Assembly (NCBI RefSeq): GCF_026341125.1
Contig: NZ_JAPEOR010000006.1
Coordinates: 1 to 64,000, forward strand
Source: Streptomyces sp. NBC_01142
Lineage (GTDB): Bacteria > Actinomycetota > Actinomycetes > Streptomycetales > Streptomycetaceae
Direction of reading: 5' to 3'
DNA: 64,000 bases
Shown here: positions 8,493-16,907 of the stretch, in pieces
How the letters are laid out: every line of letters starts with the position of its first letter
Numbering within the stretch: position 1 is the first letter of the stretch
Position numbers and translations under genes: made by a program
Notes under the pieces: model-generated
Databases searched by the model: none
What the model was told of the DNA's origin: nothing
The model's input: only the letters and a program-made list of their open reading frames with translations

Positions 8493-9320
8493 CGATGCGG
8501 GGGCCGGAAGTTACGTTCGCCTTCGCAAGCACGTGGACGCACCTGGATCACTGGGGAGCCCGGAAGATGACCATCAGGGGTAGGCCTGTGGTGAGCGCGC
8601 CGTGGGGCGAGCGGGATCAGCCGCTCCGAGTCCCGAACGAAGGGCATCCGTTCGCCCGATTAGTTTCGCGCGGCTGACCTTCGTCGCAATCGTGACGCAG
8701 CGTGCATGATCCGCCGGTGCATGTCCAGTGCGGAGGATGCCCTAGGGGCCTAATTCTGCCACGCGCCGCCCACGCGTCGCGCCATATGTCGAATTTGCGT
8801 CAGACGCGCCTGGGAATGGCGAAAATCGGCACCTTGCGACATTCAGGGTTCGCCGCGAGCGGCCGGGATGTCGGTGCGCACAGGTGCCTCTTTCGCGGAT
8901 GGATGGAATGCCTTGCGTGAACAGGCTAAAGCATCCCTCACACCATGCGTGAGCTGCGGCGATGGTCTTTATGACTTCCTGTCAGGGCGAGGGGTATCTG
9001 TTCGGGTTTGGCCACCGTGCCAGCATCCCGGGATGCCGGAAATCGGTGGTTGAAGGTGGCCTCGCACATGTAAGTGGAATTCCTGCTTGCAATTATGTGA
9101 ATCGGGTGGACATAGTGATCTCCCCCTGCGCGCTGTGCAATTGAGCCATTGCACAGGGTTGCCGATCTGTCGTCACGTAGAGCGACAGATGTGGAGGGTT
9201 ACATCCCGGGTCGGATGGCGTGTGCGGCGCCAACCGACTCGACATGCAAATAGAACGCATGTTTGGGTACGGCTGTAAGGCGCCCCCGAGAGTGACACGG
9301 GGCAGGGGCGAGGAGGACGG
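8493..9320. other. Long non-coding stretch between divergent modules, with two inverted repeats
   Basis: About 830 bases with no convincing gene and a lower GC content than the flanks. Two short perfect inverted repeats lie near the right end: 9134-9141/9148-9155 (tgtgcaat...attgcaca) and 9165-9172/9183-9190 (atctgtcg...cgacagat). They sit 130-190 bases upstream of the gene at 9321 and may be regulatory. The rest shows nothing I can name. Confidence 0.4.
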
Positions 9321-9923
9321 ATGAAGAGGTGGGTCTCACGGCAGAGAATCCTGATCAGCAAGAGGGCCGCAGGCCTGCGCGGGAGTGCCAGACGGCAACG
9401 ACGTGCACTGCGTAAGGAGACCGACTCCATCGTCGAGTCGATGCCGGTGCCGTCACCATTCGACCTGGACGAGTTCATCGAGAACATCGAACGAGCTCGA
9501 GGACGCAGCATCCACCTGATCGAGATCCCCGATCAGCTGATCGGTCTGATCGGAGTGTGCGGGCTGTGGATCAAGCACCGCACGAAGCCCTTCGACTTCA
9601 TCTTCCACGCCGGGAGCAAACTCACCTTCCACGGGCAGCAGATCATCCTCCACGAGCTCGTCCATCTCTGGGTCGACGACGCTGACGGCGTCACCGACGG
9701 AGAACTGGACCAGTTGCACGGCGGATTGCTGGTCGAGATGGTCGAACGGCTCATCGCGAACGGCCAGGTGGCCGCCCGCCGCGACTACGCCAACCACAAG
9801 GAGATCCGCACGGAGGCAGCTGCCTCCCGGCTCCACGAACTTGACCGGACCACCGAGTTCATCGAGGACACCACTGCCCGCCGGCTCGCCGAGGACTTCA
9901 GCTACCCGCTCGGCCGCCCCTAG
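9321..9923 (+). CDS. ImmA/IrrE-like metallopeptidase
   Basis: 200 aa with an HExxH-type motif, IILHELVHLWVDD, near residue 115. The basic N-terminus (RQRRALRKETDSIVESM) and the segment IHLIEIPDQLIGLIGVCGLW precede it. ATG 9321 has a strong gaggagga region upstream. It is 17 bases before a seven-helix protein of the same type as 6135-7352, so the protease/membrane-protein pair is repeated in the opposite orientation. No XRE gene lies directly upstream; the nearest is at 11714-12595, convergent. Likely a regulatory zinc peptidase; the substrate is not evident. Confidence 0.72.
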   Translation: MKRWVSRQRILISKRAAGLRGSARRQRRALRKETDSIVESMPVPSPFDLDEFIENIERARGRSIHLIEIPDQLIGLIGVCGLWIKHRTKPFDFIFHAGSKLTFHGQQIILHELVHLWVDDADGVTDGELDQLHGGLLVEMVERLIANGQVAARRDYANHKEIRTEAAASRLHELDRTTEFIEDTTARRLAEDFSYPLGRP

Positions 9924-9940
9924 CACCACCTGGAACCACC

Positions 9941-11221
9941 ATGTCTGATGTGCTCGCTTACGCGATTGCTGCCCTGTTGCTGGTGCAGGCCCTGATGAGA
10001 GCCCCCTCGGCGGTGAAGGGACGGGTTCGCAAGAGATCCTTGTGGGGTGCGTTCGCCGCCCTCGCCATGTCCTGGCTGACGCGGACCACCCTCGGCCGGA
10101 CCTTCCTCAACCACCTCGGGATCCCCGACCTGGCCTATCTGATCAAGCACATCCTGGCCATCACCGGGATCTGCGTGCTGCTGCGGTACATCACCGCGGT
10201 GTACGCCACCACCGAGCCTTCCGCGGATGTCCCGCGCACCGTGCGGGTCTCCAGCCTTGTGCACCGCATCGCCACCCGGGCCTCGGTAGGCACGATCGTC
10301 GTGATGGCCGGCGTCTTCTTCTTCATGCTCGACGACGTCGTCGAGGACGTGCCCTACTTCATGGGCCGGCATGCCGGCGATCCGGGCCTCGCGGTCTACA
10401 TGACCCTCTTCTACCTCTACACCGCAGCCGCGGCCGCCGTGTGCGCGGTGCAGTGGGGCGGCGCCGTCAAGCAGATACCCCAGCGCCTGGTGAAGACCGG
10501 CATGGTCATGATGGCCGTCGCCATGGTGCTGGCCGTGGTGTACGCCGTGCTGCGCATCGCCTACGTGGTGCTGATCACCGTCACCCCGGTCTCCGAGGAC
10601 TTCTCCCTCGCTCAGGAGGCGGTGACCGACACGCTGCTGTACGTGACCTTCCTGCTCTGGGGCTTTGGCGCGATTGCGCCGGCTTGCCGCGCGGCGGGCG
10701 ACCGCTACCGGACGATGACGCACCTGGCGGCCATTCACCCGCTGTGGAGCGACCTCGCGCAGACCGCCCCCCACCGCATCCGCCAGCGCCCGCGGCGCTT
10801 CCTGGGCCGCTTCACCGTCATGGCCTACGTCAACAAGGTGCGTGACCTGCACAGCAAGTACGACGAGACCCCTGGCAGCAGGCTGCAGCGCTACATCACC
10901 GAGATTCGCGACGTGATCCTCGAGCTCAGCCGCCATGCTCCAAAGGGGCTGGCCGAGCTGTCCCTGCGGCGGGCGGAGAGCGCCGGCGGCACCGAGGGGG
11001 AGATCACCGCCGAGGCGCTGTGGATCCGTGCCGCGCGCGCCGCCTACCTCACCCATCCCGAGGGCGAGCCCGCGCCGCTTCCCTTCAGCATCGGAACGAG
11101 CCTTGCGGTCGAGGTGCCCCACTTCCGGGCAGTCGCCGCTGCGTACGGCAGGACCAGCGCCGACGAGGGCTGGGAGATCCTCGAGGACGTTTCCCGATCC
11201 GGCGCTCTGCCGGCGGTCTGA
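9941..11221 (+). CDS. MAB_1171c-type seven-helix membrane protein, second copy
   Basis: 426 aa with about seven hydrophobic segments in the first 250 residues (VLAYAIAALLLVQALM, GTIVVMAGVFFFMLD, MVMMAVAMVLAVVYAVL, LLYVTFLLWGFGAIAPA). A soluble tail follows (YRTMTHLAAIHPLWSDLAQT, RRFLGRFTVMAYVNKVRDLH). It has the same layout as 6135-7352 but is well diverged, so it is not a recent duplicate. It follows the ImmA/IrrE-like gene by 17 bases and precedes the Nudix gene by 31. Function unknown; probably works with the neighbouring protease. Confidence 0.7.
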   Translation: MSDVLAYAIAALLLVQALMRAPSAVKGRVRKRSLWGAFAALAMSWLTRTTLGRTFLNHLGIPDLAYLIKHILAITGICVLLRYITAVYATTEPSADVPRTVRVSSLVHRIATRASVGTIVVMAGVFFFMLDDVVEDVPYFMGRHAGDPGLAVYMTLFYLYTAAAAAVCAVQWGGAVKQIPQRLVKTGMVMMAVAMVLAVVYAVLRIAYVVLITVTPVSEDFSLAQEAVTDTLLYVTFLLWGFGAIAPACRAAGDRYRTMTHLAAIHPLWSDLAQTAPHRIRQRPRRFLGRFTVMAYVNKVRDLHSKYDETPGSRLQRYITEIRDVILELSRHAPKGLAELSLRRAESAGGTEGEITAEALWIRAARAAYLTHPEGEPAPLPFSIGTSLAVEVPHFRAVAAAYGRTSADEGWEILEDVSRSGALPAV

Positions 11222-11252
11222 TCAATCCCGAATGCACTGGAGCCGAATCCCC

Positions 11253-11702
11253 ATGGAACCGACCACCGCCCGCTCGAACGTGTCCGCCGGCGCAGTCATC
11301 GTCGACGACCAGGACCGGGTGCTGATCGTCGACCCGGTCTACAAGCCGTACTGGAATCTGCCCGGCGGGCATGTGGAGCCGGGGGAGGAGTCGCAGGACG
11401 CTTGCCGGCGCGAGGTGCGCGAGGAGATCGGCCTCGACCTGGAGCCGGGCCGGCTTCTCGTGCGCGCGACGATCGCCGTGCCGGGGCGCGAAGCGCACGA
11501 GTACTTCGTCTACGACTGCGGCGTCCTGTCCCCCGAGCAGCAGAAGTCGATCCGGCTGCAGGAGAGCGAACTGAGGGACTACCGCTTCAGCGCGCCAGAG
11601 GACATCACCGAGCAGGAGATCCCCCCGGCGGCCCGCCCCATGTGGGACGCGGCCCTGACCGCGCGGGCCGAGGGTCGGACGATCGAGATCACGACGCCGT
11701 GA
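11253..11702 (+). CDS. Nudix hydrolase
   Basis: 149 aa, a single Nudix domain. The full Nudix box G-x5-E-x7-REVxEExGL runs from G39 to L61 (within GGHVEPGEES and CRREVREEIGLDL). Such enzymes hydrolyse nucleoside diphosphates linked to other moieties, with Mg2+ bound by the REVxEE glutamates. ATG 11253 is chosen over ATG 11232 because ggag lies about 10 bases upstream. It is the third gene of the plus-strand module after the protease and the seven-helix protein. Substrate cannot be predicted. Confidence 0.88.
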   Translation: MEPTTARSNVSAGAVIVDDQDRVLIVDPVYKPYWNLPGGHVEPGEESQDACRREVREEIGLDLEPGRLLVRATIAVPGREAHEYFVYDCGVLSPEQQKSIRLQESELRDYRFSAPEDITEQEIPPAARPMWDAALTARAEGRTIEITTP

Positions 11703-11713
11703 ACAAGCGCCGG

Positions 11714-12595
11714 CTACTCGCCGTTGCCGGCGGACCCGTCCGCCTGGCCGTCGGTGATCTGGCGCATCTGGTCCGCGATGAAGTCGAGCCACTCGGGCGG
11801 CAGCGGGCCGCTGCCGTGCCGGGCGGCCTTGACGCCGCTTTGCACGGTGCGGATGCCGGCGACGATCCGCGCCGCCTCTTCCGGGCTGTCGCTGGTGAAG
11901 AACACCAAGGGGGCGTCGAGGGCGGCGGCCAACGCGGCAAGGACCGCCTCGTTGTCGGTGCTCTGGACGCCCGTCCGCAGCGCGTGGACCAGGGCCTCGT
12001 CGAGGATGGGCCGGCCGGTCTTCATGTTGCCGCGGCCGGCCAGCTCGGCGTCACTGGGGCGCTCGTGCTCCGCGTACGTCTTCTCAAGCAGATAGGTGAT
12101 CTTCTCGGCGACCGTCTGGGGGGTGCCCGGTGCTACCGCGCGGGGCACCGCCGGTCTGCGTACGGCCGGCACTTCATTGCCGAACGAGCGCTCCTGGGCC
12201 GCTTTGAGCTCCGGCACGCTCACGCCGTACGCCTCGGCCAGCGGCGCCTCGAACTCCTCCTTGAGCCGGCGCATCCCGTTCTCCGCCGCGCGGACCGGCA
12301 TGGCCGACCTGCTCTTGGTGTACTGCGCCGTGTCCGCCTGCTTCAGGCCGGCGTCGCAGCGCAGGTCTTTGAGGTCCGGGAGTCCTCTGCGCGGGGCCAG
12401 GACGTCCAGCGGAAGCCCGACTCGCTCGGCGAGCGCCGCCAGCTTCTCCGGCGGAGGCGTCACGCCGCCAGTGGAGTATCGCGAGATGACCGATTCGCCG
12501 AGGTTCACCGGATCGGCACCCACTTGGGCCTGGGTCAGCCCGCTTGCCTTGATCGCCTCCCGGAACTTCAGGGCGTTGAAGACACGTTCGGGCAT
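11714..12595 (-). CDS. XRE regulator with two HTH-like segments
   Basis: 293 aa. Residues ~8-65 form a clear helix-turn-helix (FREAIKASGLTQAQVGADPV, then ESVISRYSTGGVTPPPEKLA). Residues ~75-130 look like a second, weaker one (LRCDAGLKQADTAQYT, LAEAYGVSVPELKAAQER). The C-terminal half (EKITYLLEKTYAEHER, ALVHALRTGVQSTDNEAV) resembles the XRE regulators that accompany ImmA/IrrE proteins. It converges on the Nudix gene (12-base gap) and diverges from the surface-protein gene at 12840. It may regulate either side; the divergent region holds several inverted repeats. Confidence 0.78.
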   Translation of the reverse strand: MPERVFNALKFREAIKASGLTQAQVGADPVNLGESVISRYSTGGVTPPPEKLAALAERVGLPLDVLAPRRGLPDLKDLRCDAGLKQADTAQYTKSRSAMPVRAAENGMRRLKEEFEAPLAEAYGVSVPELKAAQERSFGNEVPAVRRPAVPRAVAPGTPQTVAEKITYLLEKTYAEHERPSDAELAGRGNMKTGRPILDEALVHALRTGVQSTDNEAVLAALAAALDAPLVFFTSDSPEEAARIVAGIRTVQSGVKAARHGSGPLPPEWLDFIADQMRQITDGQADGSAGNGE

Positions 12596-12738
12596 GGGGG
12601 AACTCCAGTAGGGGTGCTCAGGATGGGCGGGGTCACTCTAGCCACTTGATCAGATCTCTGGAAGAAGATACCTTCCATTTGGTGATCGGTGGGCTGGATC
12701 CCTAGAGGATCTTATGCCCTGTTTGTTCACCCCTGAAC

Positions 12739-12813
12739 GACCCGTCCCGCGAGGGACGGGTCCACCGGACCCGGCCACGTAATGGCCTAGGAACCTGAAT
12801 GGCCGGGTCCGGT
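12739..12813. promoter_or_regulatory. Two adjacent inverted repeats upstream of the surface-protein gene
   Basis: First repeat: 12739-12748 (gacccgtccc) with 12753-12762, a 4-base loop. Second: 12764-12777 (accggacccggcca) with 12800-12813, a 22-base spacer; both stems are perfect. They end about 26 bases before the ATG at 12840, so they could form a leader RNA structure, an attenuator or regulator sites. A further short dyad, tggaag...cttcca, lies near 12659-12677 between the divergent genes. Confidence 0.45.
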
Positions 12814-12839
12814 TGGTTATCCCCGAGACGGAGATCTGG

Positions 12840-14087
12840 ATGAGTGTTGCATCAACACGCCCTCGTGTGCAGGCCCCCCACCGATTTCAGCGTCATGTCG
12901 TGTTTGGTACGGCGGTGGCGCTGGGCGCGGGCATTCTGCTCGCGCCGCAGGCGGTCGCAGCGGACAAGTGGGGCCCGGGATACCTGATCCCGGACAGCAC
13001 CGGCAAGCCGGACACGTCGCACATCGGCGCCTACAACGTCCCCGGCGTTGACGGCCTCGCCTACTGCGGGGATCCCGAACTCGCCGGCCCCGACGCGGCC
13101 GGCGGCTACGGGCCCGCCAAGTCCGTCACCTCCTGGACCTCGAAGGCCACCGGCAAGGCCGCGTCCGCCGAGGACCTCGCCCGCGCCGCCTACGTCCTGG
13201 GCAAGTACGGGCAGACGAAGAACGACGAGCAGGCCGCCGCAGTTGACGCCGTCGTCTACACCTACCTCGAGTCCGGCTCGACGTACGCGCTGCCAGGCGG
13301 CAAGCGGGCCCTGGAGCGCCTCGGCTACTCCAACGTCCCGCCGTCGGTGAAGAAGTGGGCCACCGGCTACCTCAACGAAGCCGCCATGTTTGCCGGCCCC
13401 TACAAGGTCAACATCAAGCCGATCGGCGGCCCCCTCAAGGCCGGCGTGAAGACCTCCGTCACCCTCGACGTCACCTCTGCCTCTGGCCACAAGCTGTCCG
13501 GCGTCAAGCTCGACCTCGACGTCTCCGGCGCGGCCGCCGGCGCGGGGAGCGTGACCACCAACGCCGACGGGGTCGCCACCGCGACGGTGCTTCCGGCCAA
13601 GGACGGCACCATCGACTTCAAGGCCTCAGCGAAGTCCCTGCCCGCCACCCAGCTGAGCGCGCTCAGCCCGAACGACGCCAAGGCGCAGCGGCTGCTGCTG
13701 GCCGGCGGCGCCTCGAGCGCCCAGGCCGAGGTGCACCTCAAGACCGAGAGCCCCAAGGGCGCGCTGACCGTCACCAAGACCGCGGCCGACACCAAGAAGC
13801 CGCTCAGCGGCGTCGAGTTCGCGGTCAAGGACAGTGCGGGCAAGACGGTCGCCACGGGCAAGACCGACACCAAGGGGACTTGGCAGGCCAAGGACCTCGC
13901 CGCCGGCACGTACACGGTGCACGAGGTGAAGGCCGTCGAGGGGTATCAGCTCGCCGCGGACCAGAAGGCCACCGTCTCCGACGGCAAGACGGCCGACGTC
14001 ACGGTCGAGGACGTCAAGATCCCTGAGCAGCCGAAGCCGAAGCCGAGGCCGGTCACCATCCCCGTCCTGCCGCAGACCGGCGCCTGA
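12840..14087 (+). CDS. Secreted surface protein with SpaA-like domain and terminal LPQTGA
   Basis: 415 aa. A signal peptide (hydrophobic VVFGTAVALGAGILLAP, likely cut after AVA near residue 41) is followed by a domain with AYCGDPE and, later, DEQAAAVDAVVYTYLE, reminiscent of Cys-Gln thioester adhesin domains. Next comes an Ig-like segment (KTSVTLDVTSASGHKLSGVK) and a SpaA/Cna-B-type domain (GALTVTKTAADTKKPLSGVE to the end). The protein stops at LPQTGA, a sortase-type pentapeptide, but without the usual hydrophobic helix and basic tail; reading on past the stop gives no helix either. The sortase gene lies next downstream. ATG 12840 has an acggag site; probably a cell-wall-exposed adhesin. Confidence 0.75.
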   Translation: MSVASTRPRVQAPHRFQRHVVFGTAVALGAGILLAPQAVAADKWGPGYLIPDSTGKPDTSHIGAYNVPGVDGLAYCGDPELAGPDAAGGYGPAKSVTSWTSKATGKAASAEDLARAAYVLGKYGQTKNDEQAAAVDAVVYTYLESGSTYALPGGKRALERLGYSNVPPSVKKWATGYLNEAAMFAGPYKVNIKPIGGPLKAGVKTSVTLDVTSASGHKLSGVKLDLDVSGAAAGAGSVTTNADGVATATVLPAKDGTIDFKASAKSLPATQLSALSPNDAKAQRLLLAGGASSAQAEVHLKTESPKGALTVTKTAADTKKPLSGVEFAVKDSAGKTVATGKTDTKGTWQAKDLAAGTYTVHEVKAVEGYQLAADQKATVSDGKTADVTVEDVKIPEQPKPKPRPVTIPVLPQTGA

Positions 14088-14126
14088 CCGCCGCTGCGCC
14101 ACGCGTCCACCGCGGACCCGACGGCC

Positions 14127-14165
14127 GCGGGGTGGTGACCGGCCCCCAGCTGGTCACCACCCCGC
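14127..14165 (+). terminator. Stem-loop between surface-protein and sortase genes
   Basis: Perfect 14-bp stem, 14127-14140 paired with 14152-14165 (core ggggtggtgacc), 11-base loop, no T-run. It could be a partial terminator or an mRNA-processing site that lowers sortase expression relative to its substrate. Confidence 0.55.
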
Positions 14166-14203
14166 CGCCCGGCCCGAGCCGCTCACACTCGCAGGAATCA
14201 CTC

Positions 14204-15031
14204 ATGCCCCGCACGACCAGCACCTCCGAGTCCGACGACGCCACCTCCTCCCGCGAGTCCGCCCCTGCCCGTTCCACCCGGCGCCGCCTCACGATCGCCG
14301 CTGCCGCGGCCGCCACGGGCCTCACCTTCGCGGCCCTGCTGTGGGCGCAGACCGGCCACGACTCCGACGGCCGCACCGCGGCCGCCGCGAAGTCCAACGC
14401 CTCCATCGCCGCGCAGACCCCCGACCCGCTGACCTCCACGGCCGCGCCCACCGGCGGCGACGCGAAGGCGCCGGACAACACCGGCAAGTCCCGCGACGCC
14501 GCCACCCGCACCCTGTCCGACTGGAGCGCCGACAACCCGGCCGCCCAGGGCGACCACGTGGTCGGCGGCAAGAACGGCAGCGGCCCCGGCGGCCCCATCG
14601 GCGAGATCCTGCGCATTCCCGCCCTCGGCAAGGGATGGGCCCAGCCCGTCTACGACGGAGTCGGCGACCAGCAGCTGCGCGCCGGTATCGGGCACTTCCC
14701 GACCACCGAACAGCCGGGCCAGATCGGCAACTTCGCGCTGGCCGGCCACCGCTCCGGCGTCGCCGACCCTGCCTTCCGCGACATCGACCGCATCACCACG
14801 GGCGCCGAGATCCAGGTGACCACCGCGCACCGCATCACCTACACGTACACCGTCACCCGCGTACGCACTGTCGCGCCGACCGACGTGGACGTGATCGCGC
14901 AGGTCCCCGGCCGCCCTGACGCCACCCCCACCAAGGCGAAGCTCACCCTCGTCACCTGCTGGCCGGCCACCGGCCACTCCAAGCGGGTCGTCGTCGAGGC
15001 GGACCTCGTCTCAGCCAAGGGCGGTGCCTAG
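14204..15031 (+). CDS. Class E-like sortase
   Basis: 275 aa. A basic N-terminus and a membrane anchor (LTIAAAAAATGLTFAALLW) are followed by a low-complexity linker and the sortase beta-barrel from about residue 130 (GEILRIPALGKGW, YDGVGDQQLRAGIGHFP). The catalytic His is in NFALAGHR, the Cys in LTLVTCWP (about residue 252), and the following SKRV gives the Arg. Class E sortases are common in actinobacteria and favour LAxTG-type signals; the adjacent candidate substrate ends in LPQTGA. ATG 14204 has agga upstream. Its TAG stop overlaps the next GTG by one base, tying it to the downstream operon. Confidence 0.9.
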   Translation: MPRTTSTSESDDATSSRESAPARSTRRRLTIAAAAAATGLTFAALLWAQTGHDSDGRTAAAAKSNASIAAQTPDPLTSTAAPTGGDAKAPDNTGKSRDAATRTLSDWSADNPAAQGDHVVGGKNGSGPGGPIGEILRIPALGKGWAQPVYDGVGDQQLRAGIGHFPTTEQPGQIGNFALAGHRSGVADPAFRDIDRITTGAEIQVTTAHRITYTYTVTRVRTVAPTDVDVIAQVPGRPDATPTKAKLTLVTCWPATGHSKRVVVEADLVSAKGGA

Positions 15032-15426
15032 TGGCCGACGAAAGCGACCCGCAGGAGGAGACGACCGAGAAGGTCACCGTGTTGCCGGCGCGGCCCTGGC
15101 CGGTCTACAACGTCGACCGCGCCCGCGCCGAGCTCATCGCCATCGAGATGCTCACCCGCGGCGCCAGCTACCTCCGGGTCCGCCATGCCACCGGTCTGTC
15201 TCCCAAGAACGTCCGGCGCCTGCAGACCCTGGTCGCCGAGGAAGCCCAGAACCCGGCCGTCCCGCGCATCGTGTGCCGCACCCCGGCCCGCGCGCAGGCT
15301 GTCCGGCCTGGCACCCAGGCCCTTCCCCGCCCGCCAGGCCGGACGCCTCCCGCAGAACCTGCCCGGCCCAGTGAGCTGGACGAGTCGGCTGAGCCCGTCC
15401 AGATGACTCTCTCGCTCGACTGCTGA
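15031..15426 (+). CDS. Small helix-turn-helix-like protein
   Basis: 131 aa. Residues ~30-75 resemble a helix-turn-helix (ARAELIAIEMLTRGASYLRV, then TGLSPKNVRRLQTLVAEE); the rest is Pro-rich and probably disordered. GTG 15031 shares one base with the sortase TAG. It comes just before the Rep-like gene and may regulate the replication-like genes that follow. No closer family assignment. Confidence 0.6.
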   Translation: MADESDPQEETTEKVTVLPARPWPVYNVDRARAELIAIEMLTRGASYLRVRHATGLSPKNVRRLQTLVAEEAQNPAVPRIVCRTPARAQAVRPGTQALPRPPGRTPPAEPARPSELDESAEPVQMTLSLDC

Positions 15427-15515
15427 CACCCGGCGCCGTCCGCCGCGCGCCGCCCGCCCTTCAGGCCCGAACCGCCACGGGTCTATTTCGCGCACCACAA
15501 ATCCCAGGAACCCCT

Positions 15516-16907
15516 GTGCCCACGACCCTTGCACCACCCCGGCAGGCCGCCGTGCCGTCTGCCGCGGAGCACGACGTCGCCGGCCACCGCGTGCCCTCCA
15601 GCGGTCAGTGGATGTCCACGACCGACGGGCGCATCGCGCCGAGCGGCGAGGCCTGGCTCGAAGCCGTGTACTGGTTCTACAAGTACGGCCCCTACTCCGC
15701 CGGGCGCGCCCACGGGCCCAAGAAGTTCGGCGGCACCACCCTGCGCATGGCGAAGGCGATCGCCCACCTCACCGAGTGCCGCCCCAGCATCGGCAACCTG
15801 GTCGAGTGGCTGAAGCTCTCCGAGCGCACGGTCAAGTACCACCTCGCCATGCTCCGGGAGAGCGGCCTGCTCACCTACCGCTCCAAGGGCACCCGCGTCG
15901 CCGGATCCGGCGGACGGGCCAGCGAGTTCGAACGCACCATCCCCCAGGTCTTCGACGACGCCGCAGGACTGCGCACCGGCCCCTCGGACAAGCTCATCCG
16001 CGCCGTGCACGGCTTCTCCCCGGAGAAGATCCCGCTGCTCAAGGAGCTCCACGCCGCCGCCCGCCCGCCCCGGCGCAAGAAGCGGACAAAGGGTGCTAAC
16101 CGCCGTGCTGTGAAGGCCACTTCGGGAACCTCGTCTTGCACCCCAATGGTGGTTAGTACTTCTAGTTCTTCTACTGCGGGTGATCTCAACTCTCCCTCTG
16201 AGAGCAAGCTCGCCAGCGGGCAGCACAAGTCCCCCTCCCCGAAGAAGCCCACCCGCCGCACGCTCAACGCGACCGGACGCCGCTACCAGCTCGCCGCCGA
16301 GCTCATCCAGCAGGTCAGCTGGCTCGGCCGCGCCGCAGTCCCGCGGATCGCCTGGATCGTGCGCCACGTCGCCGACGCCGGTTGGAGCACCGCCGAGGTC
16401 ATCGCCGTCGTCGGACTCGAAGCCCCGGCCCGCCGCGTCCACCGCCCCTCCGGCTTCCTCGCCAACCGGCTCAAGGGCGCCCACCTGCTGTACGACACCC
16501 CTGCCAAGCGCGCCGCGATCGTCGACCACTGGCGGGACTCCCGCCACGCCGAACACGACCGGCACGCCGAGTGGTGGGAAGGCGACTGCCGCAGGCCCGC
16601 CAGCCGCGCCGTGGCGCGCGAGGTCGACGCGGCCTTCGCCCAGCTGCAGCGGCCGTCCGCCCCGGCGCAGGAGGACCGCGAACTCGCCGTCGGCGACGAC
16701 GGCCTGGTCGACCTCGAGCAGCTCACCCGCGACGAGGTCATCGAACTGCGCGCCGCCGCGCTCAAGGACCCCGCCCTCGTCCGCGCCACCGTCCACGCCT
16801 GCGGCGAGACGTACGCCCGCCGGCTGTTCACCTCCGCCCTGGTCGACCAGGTCCAGCGCCTCACCCGCCTCGGCCGCACCGTCGTGCACAGCTGGAGGCA
16901 GGCGTGA
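15516..16907 (+). CDS. Winged-helix replication-initiator-like protein
   Basis: 463 aa. Residues ~30-130 look like a winged helix: SGEAWLEAVYWFYKYGPYS, KFGGTTLRMAKAIAHLTECR, SIGNLVEWLKLSERTVKYHL, then MLRESGLLTYRSKGTRV. A Lys/Ser-rich linker (~185-245) leads to a second helical domain (RYQLAAELIQQVSWLGRAAV to the end). The linker DNA at 16095-16205 is visibly AT-richer. I infer a plasmid Rep or a transcription factor from the fold and from the next gene, a DciA-like protein starting inside its stop (GTGA). GTG 15516 has aggaa upstream. No catalytic motif of a nicking enzyme is seen; the Rep role is a hypothesis. Confidence 0.55.
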   Translation: MPTTLAPPRQAAVPSAAEHDVAGHRVPSSGQWMSTTDGRIAPSGEAWLEAVYWFYKYGPYSAGRAHGPKKFGGTTLRMAKAIAHLTECRPSIGNLVEWLKLSERTVKYHLAMLRESGLLTYRSKGTRVAGSGGRASEFERTIPQVFDDAAGLRTGPSDKLIRAVHGFSPEKIPLLKELHAAARPPRRKKRTKGANRRAVKATSGTSSCTPMVVSTSSSSTAGDLNSPSESKLASGQHKSPSPKKPTRRTLNATGRRYQLAAELIQQVSWLGRAAVPRIAWIVRHVADAGWSTAEVIAVVGLEAPARRVHRPSGFLANRLKGAHLLYDTPAKRAAIVDHWRDSRHAEHDRHAEWWEGDCRRPASRAVAREVDAAFAQLQRPSAPAQEDRELAVGDDGLVDLEQLTRDEVIELRAAALKDPALVRATVHACGETYARRLFTSALVDQVQRLTRLGRTVVHSWRQA

